Shown here in pieces: positions 1-6,817 of a DNA stretch of 16,725 nucleotides. The number at the start of each line of letters is the position of its first letter. Within the stretch, counting starts at the first letter, position 1. The stretch is from Rhodocyclaceae bacterium UBA5602. GTDB taxonomy: Bacteria > Pseudomonadota > Gammaproteobacteria > Burkholderiales > Rhodocyclaceae. The stretch covers positions 1 to 16,725 of the forward strand of contig DILC01000030.1 of NCBI GenBank assembly GCA_002424865.1, given 5' to 3'. The notes under the pieces are model-generated. The model ran no database searches. It was not told where the DNA came from and worked only from the letters and a program-made list of their open reading frames with translations. The position numbers were made by a program, and so were the translations under genes.

Positions 1-44
1 ACGGCAATCGCATCAATAGCTCGCCGCAAAAAAATGCTGCCGCC

Positions 45-66
45 GCCGTCTCGCCAGCGCCGACTT
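45..66 (+). repeat. 22-bp dispersed repeat, copy 1 (non-coding)
   Basis: A 22-bp sequence beginning GCCGTCTCGCCAGCGCC and ending GACTT lies just beyond the 3' end of the bepA gene. It is identical over all 22 positions to 7032-7053 (inside ftsK) and differs at two positions from 2774-2795 (inside the heme A synthase gene). Copies 1 and 3 are both followed by a run of T. It could contribute to transcription termination, but no strong stem is visible. Confidence 0.6.
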
Positions 67-72
67 TTTTAT

Positions 73-1533
73 TCACTTCCCCTTAATCAGCTTCTTCTCT
101 TCTTCGCGCCGGGCACGAAACTCTTGCAGTCGCGCATCCACTTGCGACTGTTCATAGAAGCTGCCGTCTCCGGCTTTTTGCGCTAGTTCCAGTTGGCCTA
201 TGGCTTCGCTTAAACGGCCGGTCAGGGCATAGGCTTCGGCTTGCGCGCGATGCTGCTGCAAACGCTGGCCCAGGGCGGCATAGGTTTTGGCTTGCAGGCT
301 ATGCGCAAGGCTGTCGTTCGCGTGGCTGAATAAATCATCTTGCGTGATCTTCAGCGCTTCTTTGGGCTGGCCTGCGGTGAGCAAGGCTTCTATCAAGGCA
401 TACACCACCGCACGCTCTTGCGGGTAGCGCTTGTACGCTGCGCGCAATATCGCCACCGCCCCTTTGGCGTCATTCTGTTTGCTGCGCAAATCAGCCGCCA
501 AGGTCAAAAACAAGGAGGACTCAGCTTTTAACTGCCGAATGTTTTCCAACGATTTTTCGGCTGCGGCCAAATTGCCTGCACGCAGATAGCTTTGGCTCAG
601 ACCGTAATGCACGGCAGCCGGATCGCCTGCATAGGTCTTGTTTTTTAGCTGAGTTGAAAAATAGGTAACCGCATCTTGCGCTGTACCTTCTTGTGCGCGC
701 AGCTTGGCGCGGACCAATTGAAACTCCAGGGAATCCGCGACTTGCTTATAAGGCAAACCTTGGATTCGGTTGCCAATGTCGGCCAGGCGCTCGGTGGTCA
801 GCGGGTGGGTGCGCAAATAACCCGGGGTGTTGTTGTCATAGAGCCGGCCATATTTTTGCAGCCGCTCAAAAAAGGATTCCATGCTGCGCACGTCATACCC
901 TGAGCGATTGAGCAAATCCAGGCCAAGCCGATCCGCTTCGCGCTCAAAATCCCGCGTGTAATTAAGCTGGTTTTGAATGTTCACTGCCTGCCCCGCCGTG
1001 GCGGCTCCCATGGCCAGATCGGGGTTGCTCCGTGCGGCCAGCACGGCGACAACCAATGCCGCGATGCTGGCAATCTGCCCTTGCCCGGCTTTGCTGATCA
1101 TGCGCGCTTGATGGTGTTGCGTGACATGCGAGATTTCATGCGCAAGAACCGAGGCCAATTCAGACTCGGATTCCGCCGCCAGAATCAAGCCCGTGTGCAC
1201 ACCGATCACCCCGCCCGGAACAGCGAACGCGTTCAATGAGGAATCCCGCAGGGCGAACAACGATACCGTCAGGCGCGTCTCTTCGCTATGGCTGGCGAGC
1301 CGGTTGCCCAGGCGATTCAAGTAAGCATTCACTTCCTCATCACCCAGCCAGGACGGATCGTGCCGCAACGCATTGAGCACTTGCTCGCCAATACGTTTTT
1401 CAAGCGCGGGCGACATGTCGGCTTGCGCGACATCGCCCAAATCAGGCAAACCATTCGCCCGTAGCGGTTGCGGTATGGAAAAGGACAGCGCACAAGCCAA
1501 AAACAACTGGAGTGAGAGCAGACGTGGTTTCAT
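73..1533 (-). CDS. bepA: BepA-type periplasmic M48 metalloprotease with TPR region
   Basis: Zinc metalloprotease and chaperone of the outer-membrane assembly pathway. The family (BepA/YfgC) helps mature LptD and degrades stalled outer-membrane proteins near the BAM complex. The start is placed at an internal ATG giving 486 residues, because a signal peptide (MKPRLLSLQLFLACALSFS, cleavage near LRA-N at 26) begins exactly there; an upstream in-frame start would put 20 unrelated residues in front. HEISH (132-136) is the HExxH zinc motif, and FEREAD (196-201) supplies the third ligand, Glu197, in the ExxAD pattern. An RTHP motif near 241-244 matches the histidine that plugs the active site in E. 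coli BepA. The C-terminal half (about 280-470) is alanine-rich helical repeats, consistent with TPRs. Length nearly equals the 487 residues of E. coli BepA. It diverges from moaC across about 80 bp. No clear ribosome binding site is visible. Confidence 0.93.
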   Translation of the reverse strand: MKPRLLSLQLFLACALSFSIPQPLRANGLPDLGDVAQADMSPALEKRIGEQVLNALRHDPSWLGDEEVNAYLNRLGNRLASHSEETRLTVSLFALRDSSLNAFAVPGGVIGVHTGLILAAESESELASVLAHEISHVTQHHQARMISKAGQGQIASIAALVVAVLAARSNPDLAMGAATAGQAVNIQNQLNYTRDFEREADRLGLDLLNRSGYDVRSMESFFERLQKYGRLYDNNTPGYLRTHPLTTERLADIGNRIQGLPYKQVADSLEFQLVRAKLRAQEGTAQDAVTYFSTQLKNKTYAGDPAAVHYGLSQSYLRAGNLAAAEKSLENIRQLKAESSLFLTLAADLRSKQNDAKGAVAILRAAYKRYPQERAVVYALIEALLTAGQPKEALKITQDDLFSHANDSLAHSLQAKTYAALGQRLQQHRAQAEAYALTGRLSEAIGQLELAQKAGDGSFYEQSQVDARLQEFRARREEEKKLIKGK

Positions 1534-1613
1534 GCCGCTATGATACCGGCTTGGCTCACCTTGCCCAGGCCAGCCGTAAAATTCACCCTTCATTTATTGT
1601 AAAAAAGTATCTC

Positions 1614-2117
1614 ATGTCTTCCTCCTTTCCTGATTCCCCGCTCACGCATTTTGATGCCACCGGCCAGGCGCACATGGTCGATGTCGGCCATAAGGCCGAG
1701 ACCCTGCGGCGTGCCCAAGCCCAGGGCAGCATCACGATGGCACCGGCTACTTTTGCCATGATCCATGCAGGAGACGCCAAAAAAGGCGATGTTTTGGGCA
1801 TTGCCCGCATCGCGGCCATCCAGGCCAGCAAGGCCACAGCCAGCCTGATTCCGCTCTGCCACCCCATCGCCCTCACGCGGGTGGCGGTCGAGTTCACGCT
1901 GGATGCGGCCAACAGCCGCATCACGATGGATGTCAGCGCTGAAACCTTTGGCCGCACGGGGGTTGAGATGGAGGCACTGACGGCCGCCTCGGTTGGGCTG
2001 CTGACCATTTACGATATGTGCAAAGCCGCTGACCGTGGCATGGTGATCGAAAACATTCGCCTGCTGGAAAAGTCGGGCGGCGCATCGGGTCACTGGGTTG
2101 CTACTGAATCGCACTAA
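1614..2117 (+). CDS. moaC: MoaC, cyclic pyranopterin monophosphate synthase
   Basis: Second enzyme of molybdenum cofactor synthesis. It converts the MoaA product, 3',8-cyclo-7,8-dihydro-GTP, to cyclic pyranopterin monophosphate in the cytoplasm. The start ATG gives 167 residues, close to the usual 160; an upstream in-frame start would add 34 residues that overlap the divergent bepA and lack family character. Conserved active-site elements are in place: Lys57 (GDAKKGDV), His83 (PLCHPI), Glu118 (GVEMEAL), Asp134 and Lys137 (YDMCKA), all offset by six from the E. coli catalytic residues, and the C-terminal LLEKSGGASGHW. No other moa or moe genes lie in the window, and no molybdoenzyme is nearby. 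No Shine-Dalgarno sequence is evident. Confidence 0.97.
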   Translation: MSSSFPDSPLTHFDATGQAHMVDVGHKAETLRRAQAQGSITMAPATFAMIHAGDAKKGDVLGIARIAAIQASKATASLIPLCHPIALTRVAVEFTLDAANSRITMDVSAETFGRTGVEMEALTAASVGLLTIYDMCKAADRGMVIENIRLLEKSGGASGHWVATESH

Positions 2118-2176
2118 CTCGCCCTGACATTGTCTTACCGGGCTTTTCATCCTCGCCTGTTCATTCCCGACACACC

Positions 2177-3283
2177 ATGACTGCAATTTCCGCCACGCTG
2201 TCCCTTTCATCACCCCACGCCACGCCGCGCGCGCGCGCGGTGGCCATTTGGCTGTTTGCCTGTTGCGCCATGGTGTTTGCCACGCTGATTATTGGCGGCA
2301 TGACGCGGCTCACCCATGCGGGCCTGTCGATCGTTGAATGGCAGCCCCTGGTGGGTGCCATCCCGCCGTTAAGCCATGCGGACTGGCAAATCCTGTTTGC
2401 CAAATATCAGCTCACGCCAGAATTCATCCTGCGCAACCACGACATGGCCTTGTCCGGCTTTCAGTCCATCTTCTGGTGGGAGTGGGCGCATCGCCTGTCC
2501 GGACGGCTCATCGGGCTGGTCTTTTTTGTGCCTTACCTCTGGTTCATCCTGCGTGGCCAATTACGGGGCAAGCTGGCCTGGCGCGTGCTGGGTTTTTTCA
2601 TTCTTGGCGGCCTGCAAGGCGCCATGGGCTGGTATATGGTGCAAAGCGGGCTGGTGGATGACCCGCGCGTTTCTTCCTTGCGTCTCGCCGCGCATTTGGG
2701 GCTGGCCTTTCTGCTCTTTGGCCTGATGCTCTGGACGGCGCTGGGTATTTTGCAACCCAGGCGCGGCTTGGGCGCCGTATCGCCAACGCCGACTTTTTCC
2801 TCTGCGCGCACAGGCAATGCCGACGTTTCGAGATTTACCCGCAAACTCGGTGCGGCCTTGATCGCCCTGGTATTTCTCATGGTGCTCTCAGGCGCCCTGG
2901 TCGCTGGCATTCACGCGGGCCTGGCATACAACACCTTTCCGCTCATGAACGGCCATCTCATCCCGCCGGAGACCTTTCAGTTACAACCCCTATGGCAAAA
3001 TCTTTTCAACAACATGGCCACGGTGCAACTTAATCACCGCACCATTGCCTGGACGCTCATGGGGCTGATCCCCTGGTTTGTCTGGCGTGTGCGCAAAGAA
3101 TCCCCCGCTGCCCGTGGCATCGCGCTCGTTTTATTCATTTGGCTAGGCGTGCAAGTGGGCTTAGGGGTAACCACCCTGCTGCTGCGCGTGCCGGTGCATT
3201 TGGCAGCGGCGCACCAGGCGGGCGCGATGATCCTGTTTGCCTTGGTGCTCTGGGTCAATCACGCCATCCGACGGCAAAATTAA
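2177..3283 (+). CDS. ctaA: COX15/CtaA heme A synthase
   Basis: Integral membrane enzyme that oxidises the C8 methyl of heme O to the formyl of heme A, the cofactor of aa3-type cytochrome oxidases. The 368 residues form about eight membrane segments in two four-helix halves. The heme-ligand histidines are all visible: His105 in WEWAHR, His173 in AAHLGLA, His287 in QLNHRT and His346 in AAHQAG. GGMTRLTHAGLSIVEWQP (40-57) is typical of the proteobacterial/mitochondrial COX15 branch, and the cysteine pair of the Bacillus CtaA loop is absent. The loop between the two halves (about 195-220) is polar and variable and carries a copy of a dispersed 22-bp repeat (residues 200-207). It follows moaC by 59 bp on the same strand and converges on greB across 24 bp. 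No oxidase subunit or heme O synthase gene is present here. Confidence 0.96.
   Translation: MTAISATLSLSSPHATPRARAVAIWLFACCAMVFATLIIGGMTRLTHAGLSIVEWQPLVGAIPPLSHADWQILFAKYQLTPEFILRNHDMALSGFQSIFWWEWAHRLSGRLIGLVFFVPYLWFILRGQLRGKLAWRVLGFFILGGLQGAMGWYMVQSGLVDDPRVSSLRLAAHLGLAFLLFGLMLWTALGILQPRRGLGAVSPTPTFSSARTGNADVSRFTRKLGAALIALVFLMVLSGALVAGIHAGLAYNTFPLMNGHLIPPETFQLQPLWQNLFNNMATVQLNHRTIAWTLMGLIPWFVWRVRKESPAARGIALVLFIWLGVQVGLGVTTLLLRVPVHLAAAHQAGAMILFALVLWVNHAIRRQN
2774..2795 (+). repeat. 22-bp dispersed repeat, copy 3 (inside ctaA)
   Basis: 20 of 22 bases match the copies at 45-66 and 7032-7053, in the same orientation on the plus strand. Here it encodes AVSPTPTF, in the polar loop that joins the two halves of heme A synthase. 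Like copy 1 it is followed by T residues. Confidence 0.55.
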
Positions 3284-3307
3284 GGCGTGCTGGCGCCATT
3301 CCCCAAA

Positions 3308-3865
3308 CTATTCGTAGCGAATCTCAACGATATCCAGCTCGCGCACGCCGCCTGGGCTGGCAAAGCGAATCAGGTCCCCCTCGCGCGCTTTCAATAGCGC
3401 GCGCGCCAAGGGCGAAATCCAGCTGATCAAACCTTTGTCCGGCCGGGCTTCGTCAATGCCAACGATTTTGTAAGTCGCATCAACCCCCGCTTCATCACAC
3501 ACCACGACAGTCGCGGCAAAGAAAACCTGCTCGCTGTTTTCCTGTGCGGCGGGATCAACCACCACGGCAGACTCCAGCCGCTTGCCCAGAAAACGAATGC
3601 GTCGATCAATTTCGCGCAAGCGTTTTTTGCCGTAAATGTAATCGCCGTTTTCTGAACGGTCGCCATTCCCCGCCGCCCAGGAAACAACCTGCACAATGCT
3701 TGGCCGTTCCACTTTCACCAGTTGTTCAAACTCCGCCCGCAGTGCCGCATGACCTGCCACTGTCATGTAATTTTTAACGCCAGCGGGCAGCGAAGGCGCG
3801 CTGCCCGCTTCTTCGTCCTCGCCATCCCCAGGCGCGTTCGCCGCATCAATAAAGGCTTTGCTCAT
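3308..3865 (-). CDS. greB: GreB transcript cleavage/elongation factor
   Basis: Enters the RNA polymerase secondary channel and stimulates cleavage of backtracked RNA. The N-terminal coiled-coil hairpin is clear: NGDRSENGDYIYGKKRLREI (67-86) carries the acidic tip residues Asp69 and Glu72, equivalent to Asp41 and Glu44 in E. coli. KKRLREIDRRIRFL is the GreB rather than GreA signature. The C-terminal FKBP-like domain ends with SPLARALL and DIVEIRYE. At 185 residues it is about 27 longer than E. coli GreB; the excess is an acidic, alanine/glycine-rich N-terminal tail (residues 1-30). The start is supported by a good ribosome binding site, GGAG, five bases upstream. It converges with ctaA and diverges from fliT. 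Confidence 0.95.
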   Translation of the reverse strand: MSKAFIDAANAPGDGEDEEAGSAPSLPAGVKNYMTVAGHAALRAEFEQLVKVERPSIVQVVSWAAGNGDRSENGDYIYGKKRLREIDRRIRFLGKRLESAVVVDPAAQENSEQVFFAATVVVCDEAGVDATYKIVGIDEARPDKGLISWISPLARALLKAREGDLIRFASPGGVRELDIVEIRYE

Positions 3866-4077
3866 TCCATCTCCATCGCTTTTTCAACTACCGCTACTCA
3901 ATCAATCTTGTTCGTCATTGCATAAGCGCCTATCCCAAAGGCTGGCGCGAATCAATTCAAAAGTACCCAGGACTTTCGTCTTTACAGGCTGCGCGCCCTT
4001 TCCTTGAACAGAAATAGCTAGCGTTACGGCCGCAGTTTCTCGCAATAAAACTGCCCCCCAGCCGCTACTATCCCGGT

Positions 4078-4419
4078 ATGACAACGCAACTTACGCTATA
4101 TAAAGAAATCAGCCGCTTATCGCAAGGCATGGTTGATGCGGCGCGGGCCAACGACTGGGACAGCCTGGTTGAGCTCGAACGCCATGTCGCCGCCTTGCGC
4201 GACAAGCTCATTGCCACTGACGCCAGCCTGACGCTCAGCACACCTGATTTGCAGCATAAACAAAGCCTGATCCAGCAAATTCTTGAAGACGATGCCGAAA
4301 TTCGCCGCCATACCGAACCCTGGATGGAACGCATGCGCCAATTCCTGGACACCCCGAATGCGCAGCATACGCCGCCCACACGCAGCAGAAAACCGGCGAT
4401 CACGCAGAAAAACACTTGA
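4078..4419 (+). CDS. fliT: FliT-like flagellar export chaperone
   Basis: A small 113-residue, mostly helical cytoplasmic protein. The pattern LYKEISRLSQGMVDAARAND near the start, then DSLVELERHVAALRDKL, then ILEDDAEIRRHTEPWMERM (about 67-85) matches betaproteobacterial FliT, which chaperones the filament cap protein FliD and, in enterics, also modulates FlhDC. The last 25 residues are polar and probably disordered. FliT is normally found beside fliD and fliS; here it stands alone between greB and rdgC, so the assignment rests on sequence pattern only. FliT sequences are short and divergent, so another small helical chaperone cannot be excluded. The gene starts with ATG and has no obvious ribosome binding site. 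It converges with rdgC across 32 bp. Confidence 0.68.
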   Translation: MTTQLTLYKEISRLSQGMVDAARANDWDSLVELERHVAALRDKLIATDASLTLSTPDLQHKQSLIQQILEDDAEIRRHTEPWMERMRQFLDTPNAQHTPPTRSRKPAITQKNT

Positions 4420-4429
4420 TCGCCAGCCA

Positions 4430-4455
4430 ATGAACAGTCAAGCAACGCTGTTCAT
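4430..4455. terminator. Possible bidirectional terminator between fliT and rdgC
   Basis: A perfect 8-bp inverted repeat, ATGAACAG and CTGTTCAT, with a 10-base loop, lies exactly between two convergent genes and overlaps the rdgC stop codon. The position suits a shared terminator, but there is no T-run on either side and the stem is only half GC, so termination is inferred from context. Confidence 0.35.
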
Positions 4456-5360
4456 GCCCCTTCGCCACCCAGTGCCCGGGTCAGGTCAGCCAGAAGTTGC
4501 GCCAGATTACCCGACATCAGGCTAAAGTCAGCGGCGAATAAATCATCGGCATTCTCGGCCTGCCGCTCGGCATCTTCCTTGAGGCTATCCAAAAAGGCCA
4601 GGCGTTTGATTTGCAATTGTTCAGTCAGCACAAAAGAGATGCGATCCTGCCAGGTGAGGCCCATGCGCGTCACTGCCTTGCCCGCCACAATGTGGTTGCG
4701 CACATCATCGCTATCCAGGTTATGCCGCACATAGCGCACCGCCGCCCGCTCTTCGGCCACGGCGCGCAGCTCGCAATCCCGATCGATCACAAAACCGCTG
4801 GGCGCCTCCCCCTCCGCCAGCCACTGGGTCATGGCGGTGGCCGGGGCAAGCTGGGTTTTGAGCAGGCTCAAGGGCAAATCCCCCAACGAGCGCTTGATCT
4901 GTTCAATCGCATCATCGGCACGCTGCGCCGAGGCGGCATCGACCACCAACCAGCGATTCACCGGGTCAATCCAAATATAGGTGAGGCTGCGTTTGGTAAA
5001 GGCGCGCGGCAGCAATTCCAGCGTCATTTGCTCCATGACCTCCTTGATCTGCTTCCTGCCGGGCTTATAGCCCTGCGCCGCTTCGATATCAACTAATTTA
5101 TCTGCCGCATATTGGCGCACGATGCTCGTTGGCAACAACTTTTGCTCGACGCACAAGGCAATCAATTGCTGCTTTTGCTGGGTAAACACCAACTCATCCG
5201 CGTTTCCCGCATGAACGCGCGGCGGAGCCCAGCCACGCGCCATGGTGTCCGTTGCGCCACAGCCGACAAATAAGGCTTTTTGCATCGCGGCGGCCAACTC
5301 GTCGCTGGTGTATTGCCAGGCATCAGCAAGACGGAAAATCTGGAGATTACGAAACCACAT
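4452..5360 (-). CDS. rdgC: RdgC recombination-associated protein
   Basis: Nucleoid-associated DNA-binding protein that forms a ring dimer around duplex DNA and restrains RecA-mediated recombination; in Neisseria it is linked to pilin variation. The 302 residues match the family length. Recognisable stretches include MWFRNLQIFRL at the start, LLPTSIVRQ, GYKPGRKQIKEVMEQM (about 97-112), LLPRAFTKRS and the tail LAFLDSLKEDAE. The start is supported by AGGTG eight bases upstream. The gene is its own transcription unit: a hairpin terminator closes lolA upstream, and fliT converges from the other side. Confidence 0.95.
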   Translation of the reverse strand: MWFRNLQIFRLADAWQYTSDELAAAMQKALFVGCGATDTMARGWAPPRVHAGNADELVFTQQKQQLIALCVEQKLLPTSIVRQYAADKLVDIEAAQGYKPGRKQIKEVMEQMTLELLPRAFTKRSLTYIWIDPVNRWLVVDAASAQRADDAIEQIKRSLGDLPLSLLKTQLAPATAMTQWLAEGEAPSGFVIDRDCELRAVAEERAAVRYVRHNLDSDDVRNHIVAGKAVTRMGLTWQDRISFVLTEQLQIKRLAFLDSLKEDAERQAENADDLFAADFSLMSGNLAQLLADLTRALGGEGA

Positions 5361-5430
5361 AACAAGCGCACCTGAAAAATTTAAGGGGGGCGGATTTTAC
5401 GCAAGCACAATGCAAAAAATGCAGCCACTG

Positions 5431-5448
5431 AAAAACCGGGGGCGGTTT
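5431..5448 (-). terminator. Rho-independent terminator of lolA
   Basis: On the minus strand AAACCG-CCCC-CGGTTT forms a perfect 6-bp stem with a 4-base loop, directly followed by more T (five T in a row in total). It starts inside the lolA stop codon and ends the ftsK-alkB-lolA run before rdgC. The stem is short, so strength is uncertain. Confidence 0.55.
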
Positions 5449-6064
5449 ATTCTTTCAATACATCGGCCCCTGCGGGCGGGGTAAACCGGAACAGGCCTGA
5501 TTCGAGCACCGGATTAAGCTCGAAACGCTCAAACACCAAACGGCTCACCTGGCCAAAACTGTCGTGAATTTCCATGCTGACCGGCTGGTTGCCCCGCATG
5601 CCAATCACCACCCGCTCAAAACTGGCATCCGTCGCCTTGGGTGTGGCCTCAATAAATTCCACGCCATCCCGTGGCGGCAACTCCTTGAGCAAAAAACTCT
5701 TGTCAATATCCTGGCCGGCCAACAACGCTGCCGGGCTCGCACCCAGCGCATTACCGGCTTTTTTAATGGCGACTTGATTCAACTCAGGGTCAAAGCTCCA
5801 CAACGTTTTACCATCACTCACCAGCAGTTGCGGGTAGGGTTTATCGTATGCCCAGCGAAACTTGCCGGGACGCTGCATGTAAAAACTGCCGCTCGACTGC
5901 TGCGGCTTTTTCCCCGATTTACTCAACACCGTCTGGTTAAATGCGCCTTGCGCGCCATGAGCCTGCACGCCAAACTGTTTTAGCTGATCCAGGCCCGTGG
6001 CTAAAGCCAATGGGGCCAAGCCCATGCCCGCGACAAAATAAAGACTACCGATCATTTTTTTCAT
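5447..6064 (-). CDS. lolA: LolA outer-membrane lipoprotein carrier
   Basis: Periplasmic shuttle that takes lipoproteins from the LolCDE transporter in the inner membrane to LolB in the outer membrane. The start is set at the ATG opening MKKMIGSLYFVAGMG, a clear signal peptide cleaved near ALAT (22-24); in-frame upstream sequence is not signal-like. The 205 residues fit the family. Typical features are GAFNQTV after the first helix, FYMQRPGKFRWAYDKPYPQL (about 62-81), VSDGKTLWSFDPELNQV, and a C-terminal FRFTPPAGADVL. It is the last gene of a minus-strand run after ftsK and alkB; ftsK followed by lolA is a common proteobacterial order. Confidence 0.94.
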   Translation of the reverse strand: MKKMIGSLYFVAGMGLAPLALATGLDQLKQFGVQAHGAQGAFNQTVLSKSGKKPQQSSGSFYMQRPGKFRWAYDKPYPQLLVSDGKTLWSFDPELNQVAIKKAGNALGASPAALLAGQDIDKSFLLKELPPRDGVEFIEATPKATDASFERVVIGMRGNQPVSMEIHDSFGQVSRLVFERFELNPVLESGLFRFTPPAGADVLKE

Positions 6065-6120
6065 GACAGGATTATCGCCCAGGCGAGTTGCGGGCGCTGT
6101 AATTTCTATCGCGCAATGGC

Positions 6121-6798
6121 CTAATCCCGTCCCGCAGCGCAACATCGCCCGGCCTGACGAAAAGTCAGGTTGATGCGTTGTTGCCCAAGCAAGGGATGGT
6201 TTCCCTCTTTGAGCGGCTGCACGCCATGGAAGCGCAAGCGATCCACACCGCCCCAAACCAGCACATCGCCATGAACCAGCGGGATGCGCTGCGCTTTATC
6301 TGCGCGTTGCAAGCCGCCCAACAAAAAAACCGCCGGCAAACCCAGCGAGACAGACACAATCGGTGCGCGAAGGTCACGCTCATCCCTGTCCTGATGCAAC
6401 GCCATGCGCGCGCCGACCGCATAGCGATTCACCAAGCAAGCATCCGGCATAAAACCAGCAAACCCCGCTTGTGCCGCCGCTGTTTGCGCCAGCCGTAAAA
6501 ACACTTCAGGCATGCCTGGCCACGGCTCACCGCTTTGCGGGTCGCTCGCTGAATAGCGGTAACCCCGGGTGTCAGATATCCATCCCAGCGGCCCGCAATT
6601 CGTCATGGCAACGGACATCGCCTGCCCGCGCGCAACGACCATATGACGGAACGGGGACTGGGCAACGATGCCCGGCAGTTCGGCAAGCAGCGCTTGCCCT
6701 TGCACCAAGCCATGCAGCAAAAAGGTCCCAGCGCTTAATTGCTCTGACCAGGGCCCGGCACTTTTATCCTGCGCAAACAAGTCGCCGTCCTGGCTCAT
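6121..6798 (-). CDS. alkB: AlkB alkylated-DNA dioxygenase
   Basis: Fe(II)/2-oxoglutarate dioxygenase that reverses 1-methyladenine and 3-methylcytosine damage. With the start at MSQDGDLFAQ it has 225 residues, close to the 216 of E. coli AlkB, and matches it throughout: SPFRHMVV, MSVAMTNCGPLGW, PDACLVNRYAVGA, and APIVSVSLGLPAVF. Iron ligands are His135 and Asp137 (HQD) and His191; the 2-oxoglutarate site is RINLTFR (Arg208, Arg214). An in-frame start 57 bases upstream would overlap ftsK and adds residues without homologous character. There is a 12-residue tail, RQAGRCCAAGRD. It starts 19 bp after the ftsK stop, so it is probably cotranscribed with ftsK and lolA rather than with ada. Confidence 0.96.
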   Translation of the reverse strand: MSQDGDLFAQDKSAGPWSEQLSAGTFLLHGLVQGQALLAELPGIVAQSPFRHMVVARGQAMSVAMTNCGPLGWISDTRGYRYSASDPQSGEPWPGMPEVFLRLAQTAAAQAGFAGFMPDACLVNRYAVGARMALHQDRDERDLRAPIVSVSLGLPAVFLLGGLQRADKAQRIPLVHGDVLVWGGVDRLRFHGVQPLKEGNHPLLGQQRINLTFRQAGRCCAAGRD

Positions 6799-6817
6799 CG
6801 GGAACAACCGATTCGTT

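Noticed and set aside
1590..2213. Long minus-strand open frames (up to 207 aa) opposite moaC
   Set aside because: They are antisense shadows of a clearly conserved moaC; the translations show no domain, signal peptide or family motif.
4044..4077. Sigma-28-like flagellar promoter before fliT (TAAA, then GCTACTAT)
   Set aside because: The -10 match is about half, the spacing is 14, and the transcript would begin at the start codon itself.
3902..4084. Possible 60-aa minus-strand gene between greB and fliT
   Set aside because: No ribosome binding site, no known family, and it would overlap the fliT start; best treated as intergenic.
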